Source: Prevotella sp. E15-22 (GTDB taxonomy: Bacteria > Bacteroidota > Bacteroidia > Bacteroidales > Bacteroidaceae). From it: a stretch of DNA of 64,000 bases. Both the position numbers and the translations under genes were made by a program. The notes under the pieces are model-generated. The model had not been told where the DNA came from, made no database searches, and worked only from the letters and a program-made list of their open reading frames with translations. How positions within the stretch are numbered: position 1 is the stretch's first letter; each line of letters opens with the position of its first letter. This document shows positions 44,222 to 52,511 of this stretch, piece by piece. Where the stretch lies: contig NZ_CP096247.1 in the NCBI RefSeq assembly GCF_023204875.1, positions 868,001 to 932,000 of the forward strand. The letters are read 5' to 3'.

Positions 44222-44380
44222 CAAAGCACCTGAAAACAGGCCCTTTTCCGCTAAGGTAATAATATGCAAATCATGCATGTAGCTGGAAATCAGCGCATAA
44301 GATGAGAAGCTCACAAACTAACCCCTTAAACGTCCCCGCAATATCCTTATGCGGTGACCCCCTCCTTTTGTCTTTCTCGT
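44222..44380 (+). promoter_or_regulatory. Structured leader before the UpxY-like gene
   Basis: About 160 untranslated bases. Possible structures are GCTGGAAATCAGC (44283-44294) and the long-range pair CGCATAAG (44294-44301) with CTTATGCG (44346-44353). A 13-codon ORF starts at 44264. The 11-mer CCTTTTCCGCT at 44242-44252 also occurs in the 54-bp repeats at 53 and 59 kb. In Bacteroides the UpxY protein acts on the leader of its own capsule transcript, so this is the likely target region. Confidence 0.5.
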
Positions 44381-44962
44381 ATGATGTCCAATGATGCCCC
44401 GACGCCCCGTCGGGCGCAAATTTTTTGGTACCCCATGCGAGTCACCTATGGTCGTGAGGAGGCCATTCGCGACGTTTTAAATGAGTTAGGCGTGCGCACC
44501 TTTCTCCCCATGCAGCGATTGCGCGGCTGGGTCGACGACTCCGGCGAGCCCCACGAAAACCTTCAGCCCGCCATTCGCAATCTCATCTTTGTCTATGCCT
44601 CCCAGGAGCGCATCACCGAGTTGAAGATGTACAACAAGGCCTGTCATCCTTTGCGCTACATCACCAACCCCTTTTCCCATAGCGATGACGATTATCTCCT
44701 CACGGTGCCCGAACGCCAGATGAACAACTTCATCCGCGTGGCCTCTGTCCAGGACGATCGTCTGTATTACCTCGACCCCAATGCCGATTATCTGAAGACC
44801 CCCGGCAAGCGCGTGCGCATCACCGATGGCGACTTCAAGGATGCCGAAGGCGTCATCAAGCGCATCAAGAGTAACAAGCGTGTGGTCGTCGAGATCAAAG
44901 GCGTGGCTGCCGTAGCCATCACCTTTGTGCCCACAGTCTGGCTCCAGCCCATCGAAGAGTAG
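44381..44962 (+). CDS. UpxY-like transcription antiterminator (NusG family)
   Basis: A 193-residue cytoplasmic protein. The N-terminal NGN-like region (IFWYPMRVTYGREEAIRDVLNELGVRTFLPMQ) and the C-terminal KOW-like region (GKRVRITDGDFKDAEGVIKRIKSNKRVVVEI) match UpxY/NusG paralogues that lie first in Bacteroidales capsule loci and stop early termination of their own operon. I start at the ATG pair at 44381. The frame could extend to 44354, but the first nine codons look unlike the family. It stands right after a promoter and long leader, as expected. Confidence 0.88.
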   Translation: MMSNDAPTPRRAQIFWYPMRVTYGREEAIRDVLNELGVRTFLPMQRLRGWVDDSGEPHENLQPAIRNLIFVYASQERITELKMYNKACHPLRYITNPFSHSDDDYLLTVPERQMNNFIRVASVQDDRLYYLDPNADYLKTPGKRVRITDGDFKDAEGVIKRIKSNKRVVVEIKGVAAVAITFVPTVWLQPIEE

Positions 44963-44973
44963 CTCCATAGTCC

Positions 44974-45849
44974 ATGCGCCTTGTCCCATCCCTTCTGTTC
45001 CTGCTTCTGATGCTCTTCGCATCCTGCGAGAAACCCCAGATGAACGAAGCCGACGACCAAGACGACAAGAAGCAGAGCAACCTCACGGTCAGCATCTTCC
45101 AGATAGAGCAGACCCCCTTCAGCGAGTTCACCAGGAACCAGCAGGACATGCCCACACGCATCAGTTTTGCCGCCTACGACATGGAAGGCGAGCGCGTGAA
45201 GCAAATCAATCAGAAGTCAGGCGATGCCGACTATGGCCAAGCCCGTTTCCTGTTAACCCCCGGCACCTATCAGTTGGTAGTGGTGGCCCATAGCAGTAAT
45301 GGCAACCCCACGATGACCAACCTTGGCAAGATACAGTTCACCAATGCCCAGGGCTATACCGACACCTTTCTGGCCGTCGATACCGTGGAAGTAACCACCC
45401 AGAGTCAGACCCTTGATGTCAGTCCCCAGCGCATTGTCTCCCTCTGTCGGTTTGTCGTCACCGATACCTATCCCCAGAATGTTGCCAAGCTCCATTTTCT
45501 TTATACCGGAGGCTCAGGCGCATTCGATGCCCATACCGGCCTTGGCAGTGTGAACAGCAGTCAGGCCATGGAAGTCGAAGTCACCAAAGACCGCAAAGAG
45601 TTCGACCTCTATACCTTTCTCCACAGTGAGGAAGACACCATCGACCTTCAAGTCACAGCCATCGACAAGAACGGCATCATAGCCCACCAGCGCCAGTTCC
45701 AGGTGCCCATGGCCCAACGCCAGATCACCAGGTTCTCAGGTCCCTTCTTTGGCGGCAATGGGGGAGGCGGCACCACCGATGAAAGCCTTTCTGTGGGCAT
45801 CACCATCAACACCCAGTGGGATGGTGAATACAACGTCACCTTTCAGTAA
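44974..45849 (+). CDS. FimB/Mfa2-like lipoprotein
   Basis: A 291-residue lipoprotein with lipobox LFASC near residue 18. Features of Mfa2/FimB anchor proteins are [43 protein letters not shown] (the turn before the second strand set) and [13 protein letters not shown] near the end, followed by a glycine-rich linker and [17 protein letters not shown]. It starts 11 bases after the UpxY-like gene and lies 17 bases before the dehydrogenase gene, inside a capsule operon. This is an unusual place for a fimbrial-type lipoprotein. Confidence 0.65.
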   Translation: MRLVPSLLFLLLMLFASCEKPQMNEADDQDDKKQSNLTVSIFQIEQTPFSEFTRNQQDMPTRISFAAYDMEGERVKQINQKSGDADYGQARFLLTPGTYQLVVVAHSSNGNPTMTNLGKIQFTNAQGYTDTFLAVDTVEVTTQSQTLDVSPQRIVSLCRFVVTDTYPQNVAKLHFLYTGGSGAFDAHTGLGSVNSSQAMEVEVTKDRKEFDLYTFLHSEEDTIDLQVTAIDKNGIIAHQRQFQVPMAQRQITRFSGPFFGGNGGGGTTDESLSVGITINTQWDGEYNVTFQ

Positions 45850-45866
45850 GAACAAAAACAAAAGAT

Positions 45867-47258
45867 ATGAAAATTGCAGTAGCAGGCACCGGCTATGTCG
45901 GTATGAGTATCGCCACTCTGTTGGCACAGCACAACCACGTCACAGCCGTGGATGTCATTCCCGAGAAAGTCGAGAAGATCAATAATCGCATCTCACCCAT
46001 TCAGGACGAATACATAGAAAAGTACCTAAAAGATACCTTCATTCTTCCTTGCGTAGGAGAGGCATCTACTCCTCTCCCTCAACAGGGAGAGGCCGGGAGA
46101 GGGTCTTTAATAGCTACCCTTGATGGCGCTTCAGCCTATAAGGATGCCGACTTCGTCGTCATTGCGGCCCCCACCAACTACGACCCCCAAAAGAATTTCT
46201 TCGACACCCATCATATCGAGGATGTCATCGACCTCGTCTTGAGTGTCAATCCCGATGCCGTGATGGTCATCAAGAGCACCATCCCCGTGGGCTATTGCCG
46301 CTCATTGTACGTCAAGTACGCCTTGAAGTTCCTGACCGACCCTGCATTGAAAGGAAAGACGTTCAATCTGCTTTTCTCCCCCGAGTTCCTGCGCGAGAGC
46401 AAAGCCCTTTACGATAACCTCTATCCCTCTCGTATCATCGTGGGCTATCCCAAGGTTCTGCCTGCCGACAGAAATAAGAAGTGGGACGAGGAAAATGCCG
46501 CCATTGCCGCCATTGGCAATCCCGAGGCAGAAGCCAAGGCCAAGACCTTCGCCAGCCTGCTTCAACAGGGTGCGATAAAAGAAAATATCGACACCCTGTT
46601 CATGGGAATGACGGAAGCAGAGGCCGTGAAACTCTTCGCTAATACATACCTTGCCCTGCGTGTCAGCTACTTCAACGAGCTCGACACCTATGCCGAGGTC
46701 AAGGGTCTCGACTCCCAAGCTATCATCTCTGGCGTGGGCCTCGACCCCCGCATCGGCACCCACTACAACAACCCCAGCTTTGGTTATGGCGGCTACTGCC
46801 TCCCCAAGGACACCAAACAGCTCCTGGCTAACTATGCCGATGTGCCCCAGAACATGATGACCGCCATCGTCGAGAGTAACCGCACCCGTAAGGACTTCAT
46901 TGCCGACGAAGTCCTTCGTAAGGCCGGCTGGTACGCTTACAGCACTGATAACCAGTACGATGGCAGTAAGGAGCCCGTCACTATCGGTGTCTATCGTCTC
47001 ACCATGAAGAGCAACTCCGACAACTTCCGCCAAAGCGCCATCCAGGGCATCATGAAGCGCATCAAGGCCAAGGGAGCCAATATAATTATCTACGAGCCAA
47101 CCCTCGAAGATGGAACAACCTTCTTCGGATCTCAGGTGGTGAACGATTTGAAAAAATTCAAATCACTTAGCAAGGCTATCATTGCCAATCGCTACGATGC
47201 CTGCTTGGACGACGTACACGACAAAGTGTATACTCGTGATATTTTCAAGAGGGACTAA
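45867..47258 (+). CDS. ugd: UDP-glucose 6-dehydrogenase-like nucleotide-sugar dehydrogenase, with an in-frame insertion
   Basis: A 463-residue cytoplasmic enzyme that oxidises a UDP-sugar to the uronic acid for capsule. It has the NAD motif [18 protein letters not shown], the IAAPTNYDP loop, [20 protein letters not shown] and the catalytic cysteine in [12 protein letters not shown]. Length is about 40-50 residues above short Ugd forms. Residues 59-81 ([19 protein letters not shown] region), between EKYLKDT and [15 protein letters not shown], are foreign and come from a palindromic repeat at 46055-46103; family members run through this loop directly. The reading frame stays open, so the enzyme may still work. 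Confidence 0.88.
   Translation: MKIAVAGTGYVGMSIATLLAQHNHVTAVDVIPEKVEKINNRISPIQDEYIEKYLKDTFILPCVGEASTPLPQQGEAGRGSLIATLDGASAYKDADFVVIAAPTNYDPQKNFFDTHHIEDVIDLVLSVNPDAVMVIKSTIPVGYCRSLYVKYALKFLTDPALKGKTFNLLFSPEFLRESKALYDNLYPSRIIVGYPKVLPADRNKKWDEENAAIAAIGNPEAEAKAKTFASLLQQGAIKENIDTLFMGMTEAEAVKLFANTYLALRVSYFNELDTYAEVKGLDSQAIISGVGLDPRIGTHYNNPSFGYGGYCLPKDTKQLLANYADVPQNMMTAIVESNRTRKDFIADEVLRKAGWYAYSTDNQYDGSKEPVTIGVYRLTMKSNSDNFRQSAIQGIMKRIKAKGANIIIYEPTLEDGTTFFGSQVVNDLKKFKSLSKAIIANRYDACLDDVHDKVYTRDIFKRD
46055..46103. repeat. Palindromic repeat element inside the dehydrogenase gene
   Basis: GGAGAGG (46056-46062) pairs with CCTCTCC (46071-46077), CTCCCT (46074-46079) with AGGGAG (46084-46089), and the unit ends in CCGGGAGAGGG. 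Such CT/GA palindromes with the core CTCTCCCT-AAC-AGGGAGAGGCCGGGAGAGG are dispersed intergenic repeats in many bacteria. Here one is translated. Confidence 0.75.
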
Positions 47259-47293
47259 TAGTATCTATGAATCTTATTGCATAAATAGAATTA

Positions 47294-48289
47294 ATGAATA
47301 TCCTGTACATCATAGGTAATGGCTTAGACATAGCCCATCATATGAAGACGTCCTATCAGGATTTCTTCAAATATTATCTTGCTCTTCCATCAGATGATTA
47401 TAAAATCGATTCGATGAAGCATGATATCAAGAGTCATCGATATGAGACTTGGGCAGATTTAGAGATAGGTCTGGGGCAATATTCATCCCATTGCATTAAC
47501 AAAGGTGAGTTTCTGAGATGTTTGTTAGATATTAAATCGAATCTAAAGACATACCTTCAGAAAGAATCCGAGAAAATCACAGGGTATTCGCTTAAGTCTA
47601 CATCAAGTTTCTTAAATCTGGGTTCTTTCTTGGATCCAGAACCCAAAAGCCGATATGATTATTATGTAGGTCGTTTTGCATCAAACAAGCGATTAGATGT
47701 CAATATTATGACATTTAATTACACGTCTACATTGGAATGGTTGTTTGATTTTTCCGGTGGAGCTAAGGCACTTGCTCCTAATACATGGTTAGAGTCCATA
47801 CAACATGTACATGGGGTGTTAGACAACATGATGGTAATGGGGGTGAACGATTCCGACCAGATTGCCAATACATCTTTTAATACAGATGAGGATGTGATGG
47901 AAGATTTCGTTAAACCCGAGTATAACGATGCCTGCATGAATAACAAAAACAAAGTATGCGAATCGCTTATCCGTAAAGCAGATCTTATCGTACTTTATGG
48001 CACCTCTTTAGGTAAGTCTGATGAAAAATGGTGGAAGCTCATTGGGCAAAGAATGAGTCTTGAAAACAACTATCCTTTATTGGTGTTCCTTCCTTATGAC
48101 GAAAAGAAAGACCAAGCAGCAGAGCCCAACCACCTGAGACGATGGGTAATGCAAAGCGTCCGCGAAATAAAGGAGAAGTTCGCTATACAGCTCGATGATA
48201 AAGTATTAGCTTCCAGAATCTGTGTTGCTTTCAATAAACGCCTGTTTAATATCAGCAAGGATGCACAAAAAACTGTAATGACACGATGA
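47294..48289 (+). CDS. AbiH family protein
   Basis: A 331-residue protein matching the abortive-infection AbiH family: start NILYIIGNGLDIAHHMKTSYQDFFKYY, the FNYTSTLEWLF motif, HVHGVL and the late LIVLYGTSLGKSDEKWW. AbiH from Lactococcus gives phage resistance; its mechanism is unclear. It stands alone between ugd and the AAA ATPase operon, 35 bases after ugd, and its base composition is AT-rich compared with ugd, suggesting it was acquired. Confidence 0.88.
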   Translation: MNILYIIGNGLDIAHHMKTSYQDFFKYYLALPSDDYKIDSMKHDIKSHRYETWADLEIGLGQYSSHCINKGEFLRCLLDIKSNLKTYLQKESEKITGYSLKSTSSFLNLGSFLDPEPKSRYDYYVGRFASNKRLDVNIMTFNYTSTLEWLFDFSGGAKALAPNTWLESIQHVHGVLDNMMVMGVNDSDQIANTSFNTDEDVMEDFVKPEYNDACMNNKNKVCESLIRKADLIVLYGTSLGKSDEKWWKLIGQRMSLENNYPLLVFLPYDEKKDQAAEPNHLRRWVMQSVREIKEKFAIQLDDKVLASRICVAFNKRLFNISKDAQKTVMTR

Positions 48290-48354
48290 AACGAACTTTA
48301 CGGTTAAAATATATTAAAAATTACATGCTTTAAAACGATTATATAGAAAAGTTG

Positions 48355-48362
48355 TATCTTTG
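48355..48362 (+). promoter_or_regulatory. -7 box of the AAA ATPase operon
   Basis: TATCTTTG, 26 bases before the ATG. It gives the AAA-unknown-MBL-membrane gene run its own transcription, independent of the capsule operon. Confidence 0.6.
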
Positions 48363-48388
48363 TAAGCAAAAAAGTAAACTATTCTTTT

Positions 48389-49738
48389 ATGAGTACTTAT
48401 AAATATAAGATGTCAGACTATCATGCAGTCCGTTCAGCGGACATTGTTGTTGATGGTCTTACGATCTTGGCTGGTGAAAATGGATGTGGAAAATCAACGC
48501 TATCTCGTTGGTTATATTATCTTGTTAATGGAGTTCAACAATTTGATAGACTCGTAATTAAAGATTACGTGGAAAAAGTTGAACGACTGATTCGTCAGCA
48601 GAGAATGGCTGCAAGAGAAATGCGCTATTATATTCAGAGTAGAGATACTTCTTCAAATAGAAGTATAAGCGATATTTCGTATAATTCTGTTAAGCAATTT
48701 AAAACCTCGGACTCTGATGAAGATATTATTCAGCAATGTCAAGAGAACTTTGCTCTGTCTATTCATAATCTAAGTGATTTAATCGTAGATTTCCTGAATA
48801 ACACAAAGTCGGGTGTTCGCCGTGATCGTATTTTGGCGTACCTTAAGATCGATGCTAATGAAGCTATGATGGATTCGCATCAGGTCGCAGAAAACTTTGT
48901 AGATAAAAATCTGCGTCTATTAAGAAAATTTTCTGATCAGTTATATGTTGATTTGGAAAAACGTTCTTTTGAGTGTTTGATGAAGAATATTTGTCATGAA
49001 TATGAAGAAGATGATAATCCTCCACAGTCTTTGCATTTATTTGAGGATGATGTTGATTTGATTGATGACGGAAGAGTTTCATCTCTATTTAGTCTTCAAC
49101 GTGCCATTTATGTTGATACTCCTATGGCATTGACAAATGACTATGCTGAAAATGTTTTTTGGAGAGAATTGAGAAACTTGGTGCAACAATCTAAGCAGGA
49201 ATTGGGGCTTCCTGAGAAAAAACTTCTACGTAGAATTAAAAATATTCTCCATGGTGAAGCCAAAATGGTTAAAGTAGATTCTCCTTTTGATGAAGAAGAA
49301 TTGAGATTTGTAAGTGATGATGGTAAGGTCAATATTGAAATTGAGAAGGCCGCCACAGGATTTAAGACTTTCACATATCTTCAGCGTCTATTGGAAAATG
49401 GCTTCCTCGGTGATAAATGTTTACTGTTGATTGATGAGCCTGAAGCTCATTTACATCCTCAGTGGATTGTGGAGTATGCTCGTATCTTGGTTCTTTTACA
49501 TAAAGAGCTGGGATTAAAGATTATGGTTGCCACACATAATCCTGATATGGTAGCTGCACTAAAATCTATTGCTGAGCGTGAGCAGGTTCTTGATAAGACA
49601 CATTTCTATATTGCAAAGTCTTCAGAGAACTCATATGGTTATGATTACAAGGATTTAGGTGGAGATGTGAGTGAGATCTTTAAATCTTTCAATATAGCGC
49701 TTTCAAGAATTGAGTCATATGGAACCAGTAGTTTATAA
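48389..49738 (+). CDS. AAA/SMC-like ATPase, probable defence component
   Basis: A 449-residue cytoplasmic P-loop ATPase of the AAA_21/OLD type. Walker A is GENGCGKST at residues 29-37. The middle is helical (residues 55-240), with a likely signature region AATGFKTFTYLQRLLENG, Walker B LLLIDEPEAHLHPQW and the switch histidine in VATHNPDM. There is no TOPRIM nuclease domain, so an effector must be elsewhere. It overlaps the next gene by 20 bases. ATPases of this class act as sensors in Lamassu, Septu, PARIS and OLD-type anti-phage systems. Confidence 0.85.
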   Translation: MSTYKYKMSDYHAVRSADIVVDGLTILAGENGCGKSTLSRWLYYLVNGVQQFDRLVIKDYVEKVERLIRQQRMAAREMRYYIQSRDTSSNRSISDISYNSVKQFKTSDSDEDIIQQCQENFALSIHNLSDLIVDFLNNTKSGVRRDRILAYLKIDANEAMMDSHQVAENFVDKNLRLLRKFSDQLYVDLEKRSFECLMKNICHEYEEDDNPPQSLHLFEDDVDLIDDGRVSSLFSLQRAIYVDTPMALTNDYAENVFWRELRNLVQQSKQELGLPEKKLLRRIKNILHGEAKMVKVDSPFDEEELRFVSDDGKVNIEIEKAATGFKTFTYLQRLLENGFLGDKCLLLIDEPEAHLHPQWIVEYARILVLLHKELGLKIMVATHNPDMVAALKSIAEREQVLDKTHFYIAKSSENSYGYDYKDLGGDVSEIFKSFNIALSRIESYGTSSL

Positions 49739-50501
49739 TAACGAATTCCTACGGCATCACCCTTTGATAGAATGTTGTTTAAGTACCTTAAATACTGTTT
49801 CAGAACGCGATTACCCAGGAAAAAACTATTTCAATCCGGAGATTGAATGTTTAGATATTGATACATATGAGTGTAAACATAGTCATGGAGAACGCGGTTG
49901 TACGGCTGATGCAGTAATTGGTATTAGCGCCTGCAAGAATAAGGTGTTAAGTGGTCATCGTCTCCAGATAGTTGAATTACGAATAGACTTTAAATCTCCT
50001 AAAAATTTACGCAAAGATGAACTGGAAAACAAGGTTACGCATACAAAGGAATTATTAGGCACGGAATTGCCAGTTGATACTTACAGCATATTTGTTTTTT
50101 CAGAAAAGGTAGCACCTCAGGCACGTCATTGGGTAGAATCCCAAAAACATGAGGGTGGTGAGATTCGATTTTGCAAAGCATATTCAGTGCAGGAATTTCA
50201 TAATAATATATTGTCTGTTGATGATATACCGTATGTCCCTCAATATAATCCAAACTCAATTTCCGAAGAGTTGAATAAGTTGGTTGATGATGAGTCCTGG
50301 AATAAATTGTGTGAAAAGATGTCGTTTTGGATAAAACTGGCAGGAGAATTGAGATATGGTAATATCTATGAATACGATAGTCTTAAAGAAACGCTAACAA
50401 AGTGGTGGAGTGCTTTTCGTGCGAATTGTCCGATTATTGATGACGATGATGAACTGAATGCTCTTATTGTCGATGAAGACATTGAAACAGTTCTGAAATA
50501 A
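49719..50501 (+). CDS. Unknown protein of the AAA-MBL operon
   Basis: A 260-residue soluble protein, start ATG 49719 (the TTG at 49710 is poorer), overlapping the ATPase end by 20 bases. I recognise no family. The region GERGCTADAVIGISACKNK then QIVELRIDFKSPKNL has the look of a nuclease-like alpha/beta core (D-x-x, then a strand with E-x-R-x-D), and RHWVESQKHEGGEIRFCKAY follows. A PD-(D/E)XK relation is a guess. The C-terminal third is helical and acidic. Tight coupling to the ATPase suggests a partner or effector. Confidence 0.6.
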   Translation: MEPVVYNNEFLRHHPLIECCLSTLNTVSERDYPGKNYFNPEIECLDIDTYECKHSHGERGCTADAVIGISACKNKVLSGHRLQIVELRIDFKSPKNLRKDELENKVTHTKELLGTELPVDTYSIFVFSEKVAPQARHWVESQKHEGGEIRFCKAYSVQEFHNNILSVDDIPYVPQYNPNSISEELNKLVDDESWNKLCEKMSFWIKLAGELRYGNIYEYDSLKETLTKWWSAFRANCPIIDDDDELNALIVDEDIETVLK

Positions 50502-50524
50502 ACACGATTTCCCAAAATACAGTT

Positions 50525-51385
50525 ATGGCAAAACAGGCAACTATGAAAGTGTGGGATGTACAACTTGGGTTGGCAATCCATATCAAGGCTCCTAATGGAA
50601 AATACCTTGTTATTGACATGGGTACCGGCAACTGGGAGAGTGGTAATACATCCCCTTTGTCACTGTTGCGCTATAAGGATATTCATTATATGATAATCAC
50701 ACACCCACATCTAGACCATATAGATGACATCCTTCAATTTGACAATAATACACCTACGGTTCTTTGGAGAGCGACTGCTATCACAAATGACGAGGTGATG
50801 GAGGATGTTCGTGATTGTGATAAGCCTAAGTTTGAAAAGTATTGTGAAATTAACGATAGGTTTAGCCGCGCTATTAGTTCGGATGAAGATCCAACTACTG
50901 AAACTCCCTTTGATGGAATGACAGTAGTTAAATATGCTACAGTGCTTTGTGATAAATCAAACTTTAATAATTTCAGTCCAGTAACGATTGTTTGTTTGAG
51001 TGGCATTAAAGTTGTTATATGTGGTGACAATGAAACGGCCTCTTTTGAAAAATTGATGAATCAAACAGGTTTTACAGACGCTGTTAGTGATGCGGATATT
51101 CTCGTAGCGGCCCATCATGGTCGCGAAACTGGCTATTATAAGGATTTTGTTGACAAAGTGAACCCACGTTTGACAATAATATCTGATACATCTAAATCAT
51201 CAACAACCGCTCAGACAAAATATACAAATGCGAGTCGCGGTTGGGATGTTCATAATAAGAATAAAGGCAAGGATGAAAAACGTTATTGCTTAACGACTCG
51301 AAGTGATGGAAATATTGAAATCGAGTTTGGAGAGAGTAACGACCCGAATTTTAAAAATGTTCTTTCTGTTACTATTCATGCTTAG
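50525..51385 (+). CDS. Metallo-beta-lactamase fold hydrolase, ComEC-like
   Basis: A 286-residue cytoplasmic hydrolase. The metal motif ITHPHLDHIDD gives HxHxDH at residues 60-65. GDNE and AAHHGRETGYYKDF supply later metal ligands, in the arrangement seen in ComEC/Rec2 C-terminal domains. Stand-alone versions occur near defence genes and may act on DNA, RNA or nucleotides. It starts 23 bases after the unknown protein and ends 12 bases before the membrane protein. Confidence 0.85.
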   Translation: MAKQATMKVWDVQLGLAIHIKAPNGKYLVIDMGTGNWESGNTSPLSLLRYKDIHYMIITHPHLDHIDDILQFDNNTPTVLWRATAITNDEVMEDVRDCDKPKFEKYCEINDRFSRAISSDEDPTTETPFDGMTVVKYATVLCDKSNFNNFSPVTIVCLSGIKVVICGDNETASFEKLMNQTGFTDAVSDADILVAAHHGRETGYYKDFVDKVNPRLTIISDTSKSSTTAQTKYTNASRGWDVHNKNKGKDEKRYCLTTRSDGNIEIEFGESNDPNFKNVLSVTIHA

Positions 51386-51397
51386 TACTATAGACTC

Positions 51398-51898
51398 ATG
51401 GAGAATTTACTTGATAGGCTATCATCTTATAACATACTGAATTATCTCATCCCAGGTGTACTATTCTTGGTATTGGTAGATGCCTTTGATATTGCGCCCA
51501 TTGAGGAGAAAAATATATTGCTGATGCTTTTTGGAGGCTATTTTGCAGGTATGGTCTTGAGTCGAGTAGGCTCTGTTATAATCGAACCATGGTTTAAGAA
51601 GTGGAAGATAGTAAAGTATGCACAATATAAGGATTTTCTTGATGCAGAAGCAAGGGATTCGAAGATTTCGACTTTGTTGTCAGAAAGCAATATGTTCCGC
51701 ACATTTGTTGCGATGTTTCTATTCTTGCTAATTCTATTTGGCATTTGCATGATTCCAAATGTTAAAGGATGGTTGAGGACACCATGGGCAGTTGTCGTTA
51801 TGATTTTCCTAATGTTGATGCTATTTGTGTTTTCATACCGCAAGCAGTCTTCTTTTATACGCAAGCGAGTAGAACATATAATAAAGAGTCAGTCGTAA
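51398..51898 (+). CDS. Four-helix membrane protein of the AAA-MBL operon
   Basis: A 166-residue inner-membrane protein. Two hydrophobic stretches near the start (YNILNYLIPGVLFLVLVDAF, about residues 12-31, and ILLMLFGGYFAGMVL, about 39-54) and two near the end (FVAMFLFLLILFGICMI, about 106-123; AVVVMIFLMLMLFVFSY) enclose a soluble loop of about 50 residues. The LLDRLSSYNILNYLIPG opening is common in uncharacterised Bacteroidetes proteins. Possible membrane effector or anchor of the system. Function unknown. Confidence 0.7.
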   Translation: MENLLDRLSSYNILNYLIPGVLFLVLVDAFDIAPIEEKNILLMLFGGYFAGMVLSRVGSVIIEPWFKKWKIVKYAQYKDFLDAEARDSKISTLLSESNMFRTFVAMFLFLLILFGICMIPNVKGWLRTPWAVVVMIFLMLMLFVFSYRKQSSFIRKRVEHIIKSQS

Positions 51899-51944
51899 GT
51901 CGAATTTCTATTCTAAGGTAGATGGAAGAGATTTGCCAATAGCG

Positions 51945-52043
51945 ATGATTCAACTTAATCCACAATATGAGGCGATATTTGATGCTCGGAACATTGATGA
52001 AGATTGCAATAATATAGCTGTATCGATATGCAGAAACTTGTAA
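51945..52043 (+). CDS. Possible 32-residue small protein
   Basis: ATG at 51945 opens MIQLNPQYEAIFDARNIDED and ends within the next gene (16-base overlap). It would couple translation of the small P-loop gene. Could be a remnant of a longer protein. Confidence 0.3.
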   Translation: MIQLNPQYEAIFDARNIDEDCNNIAVSICRNL

Positions 52044-52453
52044 TAGCAAATAGAGGCTCTAAAGAGCAAGGGAAAACATCTTCTATCCGAGAGGTGTTCA
52101 ATATTCTTGCTGCCAAATATCCTGCAAATGTCTATATTGACTATGGTGATATTATGGCAACCATTAAGATTGGGGATGTTCTGGTAGGTTTGGAGAGTCA
52201 AGGCGATCCTGGTTCTCGTATATTTGACTCTTTGGAGAAGTTCGTGGAATTGGGTTGTGATGTCATTGTGTGCGCCTGTCGGTCTTACGGAGATACGACC
52301 GATGCTGTATATGGGTTGGCAAATAATGGCTACCAGGTTATATTTGCCCAGAATGACAAATCTGATGATGAAGCAATGCAAGTGGTACTGAACAAGAAAT
52401 ATGCTACTCGCGTTGTAGATATGATAGAGGAACGAATTAGTGGTGATTTCTAG
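52028..52453 (+). CDS. Small P-loop NTPase
   Basis: A 141-residue protein with a perfect Walker A, GSKEQGKTSS (residues 9-18), at the start. VYIDYGDIMATIKIGDVLVGLESQGDPGSRIFDS follows and VIVCACRSYGDTT looks like a Walker B/sensor strand. Apart from the P-loop I recognise no family; the size fits a minimal nucleotide kinase-like fold or a regulatory NTPase. It is co-directional with the AAA-MBL operon, 129 bases after the membrane protein, so it may or may not belong to it. Confidence 0.6.
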   Translation: MQKLVIANRGSKEQGKTSSIREVFNILAAKYPANVYIDYGDIMATIKIGDVLVGLESQGDPGSRIFDSLEKFVELGCDVIVCACRSYGDTTDAVYGLANNGYQVIFAQNDKSDDEAMQVVLNKKYATRVVDMIEERISGDF

Positions 52454-52481
52454 TCCAGACGAGTTGTTAAGTGCGATGCCA

Positions 52482-52511
52482 GGGACCGGGGGGGACAGGT
52501 CCCCTCTGTCC
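52482..52511. repeat. GGGACC/GGTCCC palindromic element at the start of the HEPN-like gene
   Basis: GGGACC (52482-52487) pairs with GGTCCC (52498-52503), and GGACAG (52493-52498) with CTGTCC (52506-52511), so two hairpins compete. The core resembles REP-type repeats of the GGGGACAGGTCCCC kind. It lies one base before the likely ATG of the next gene. Confidence 0.6.

Noticed and set aside
44150-44380. Invertible promoter upstream of the UpxY-like gene
   Set aside because: Bacteroides capsule promoters are flanked by inverted repeats of about 20 bp; I find none around 44184-44215, and no recombinase gene nearby.
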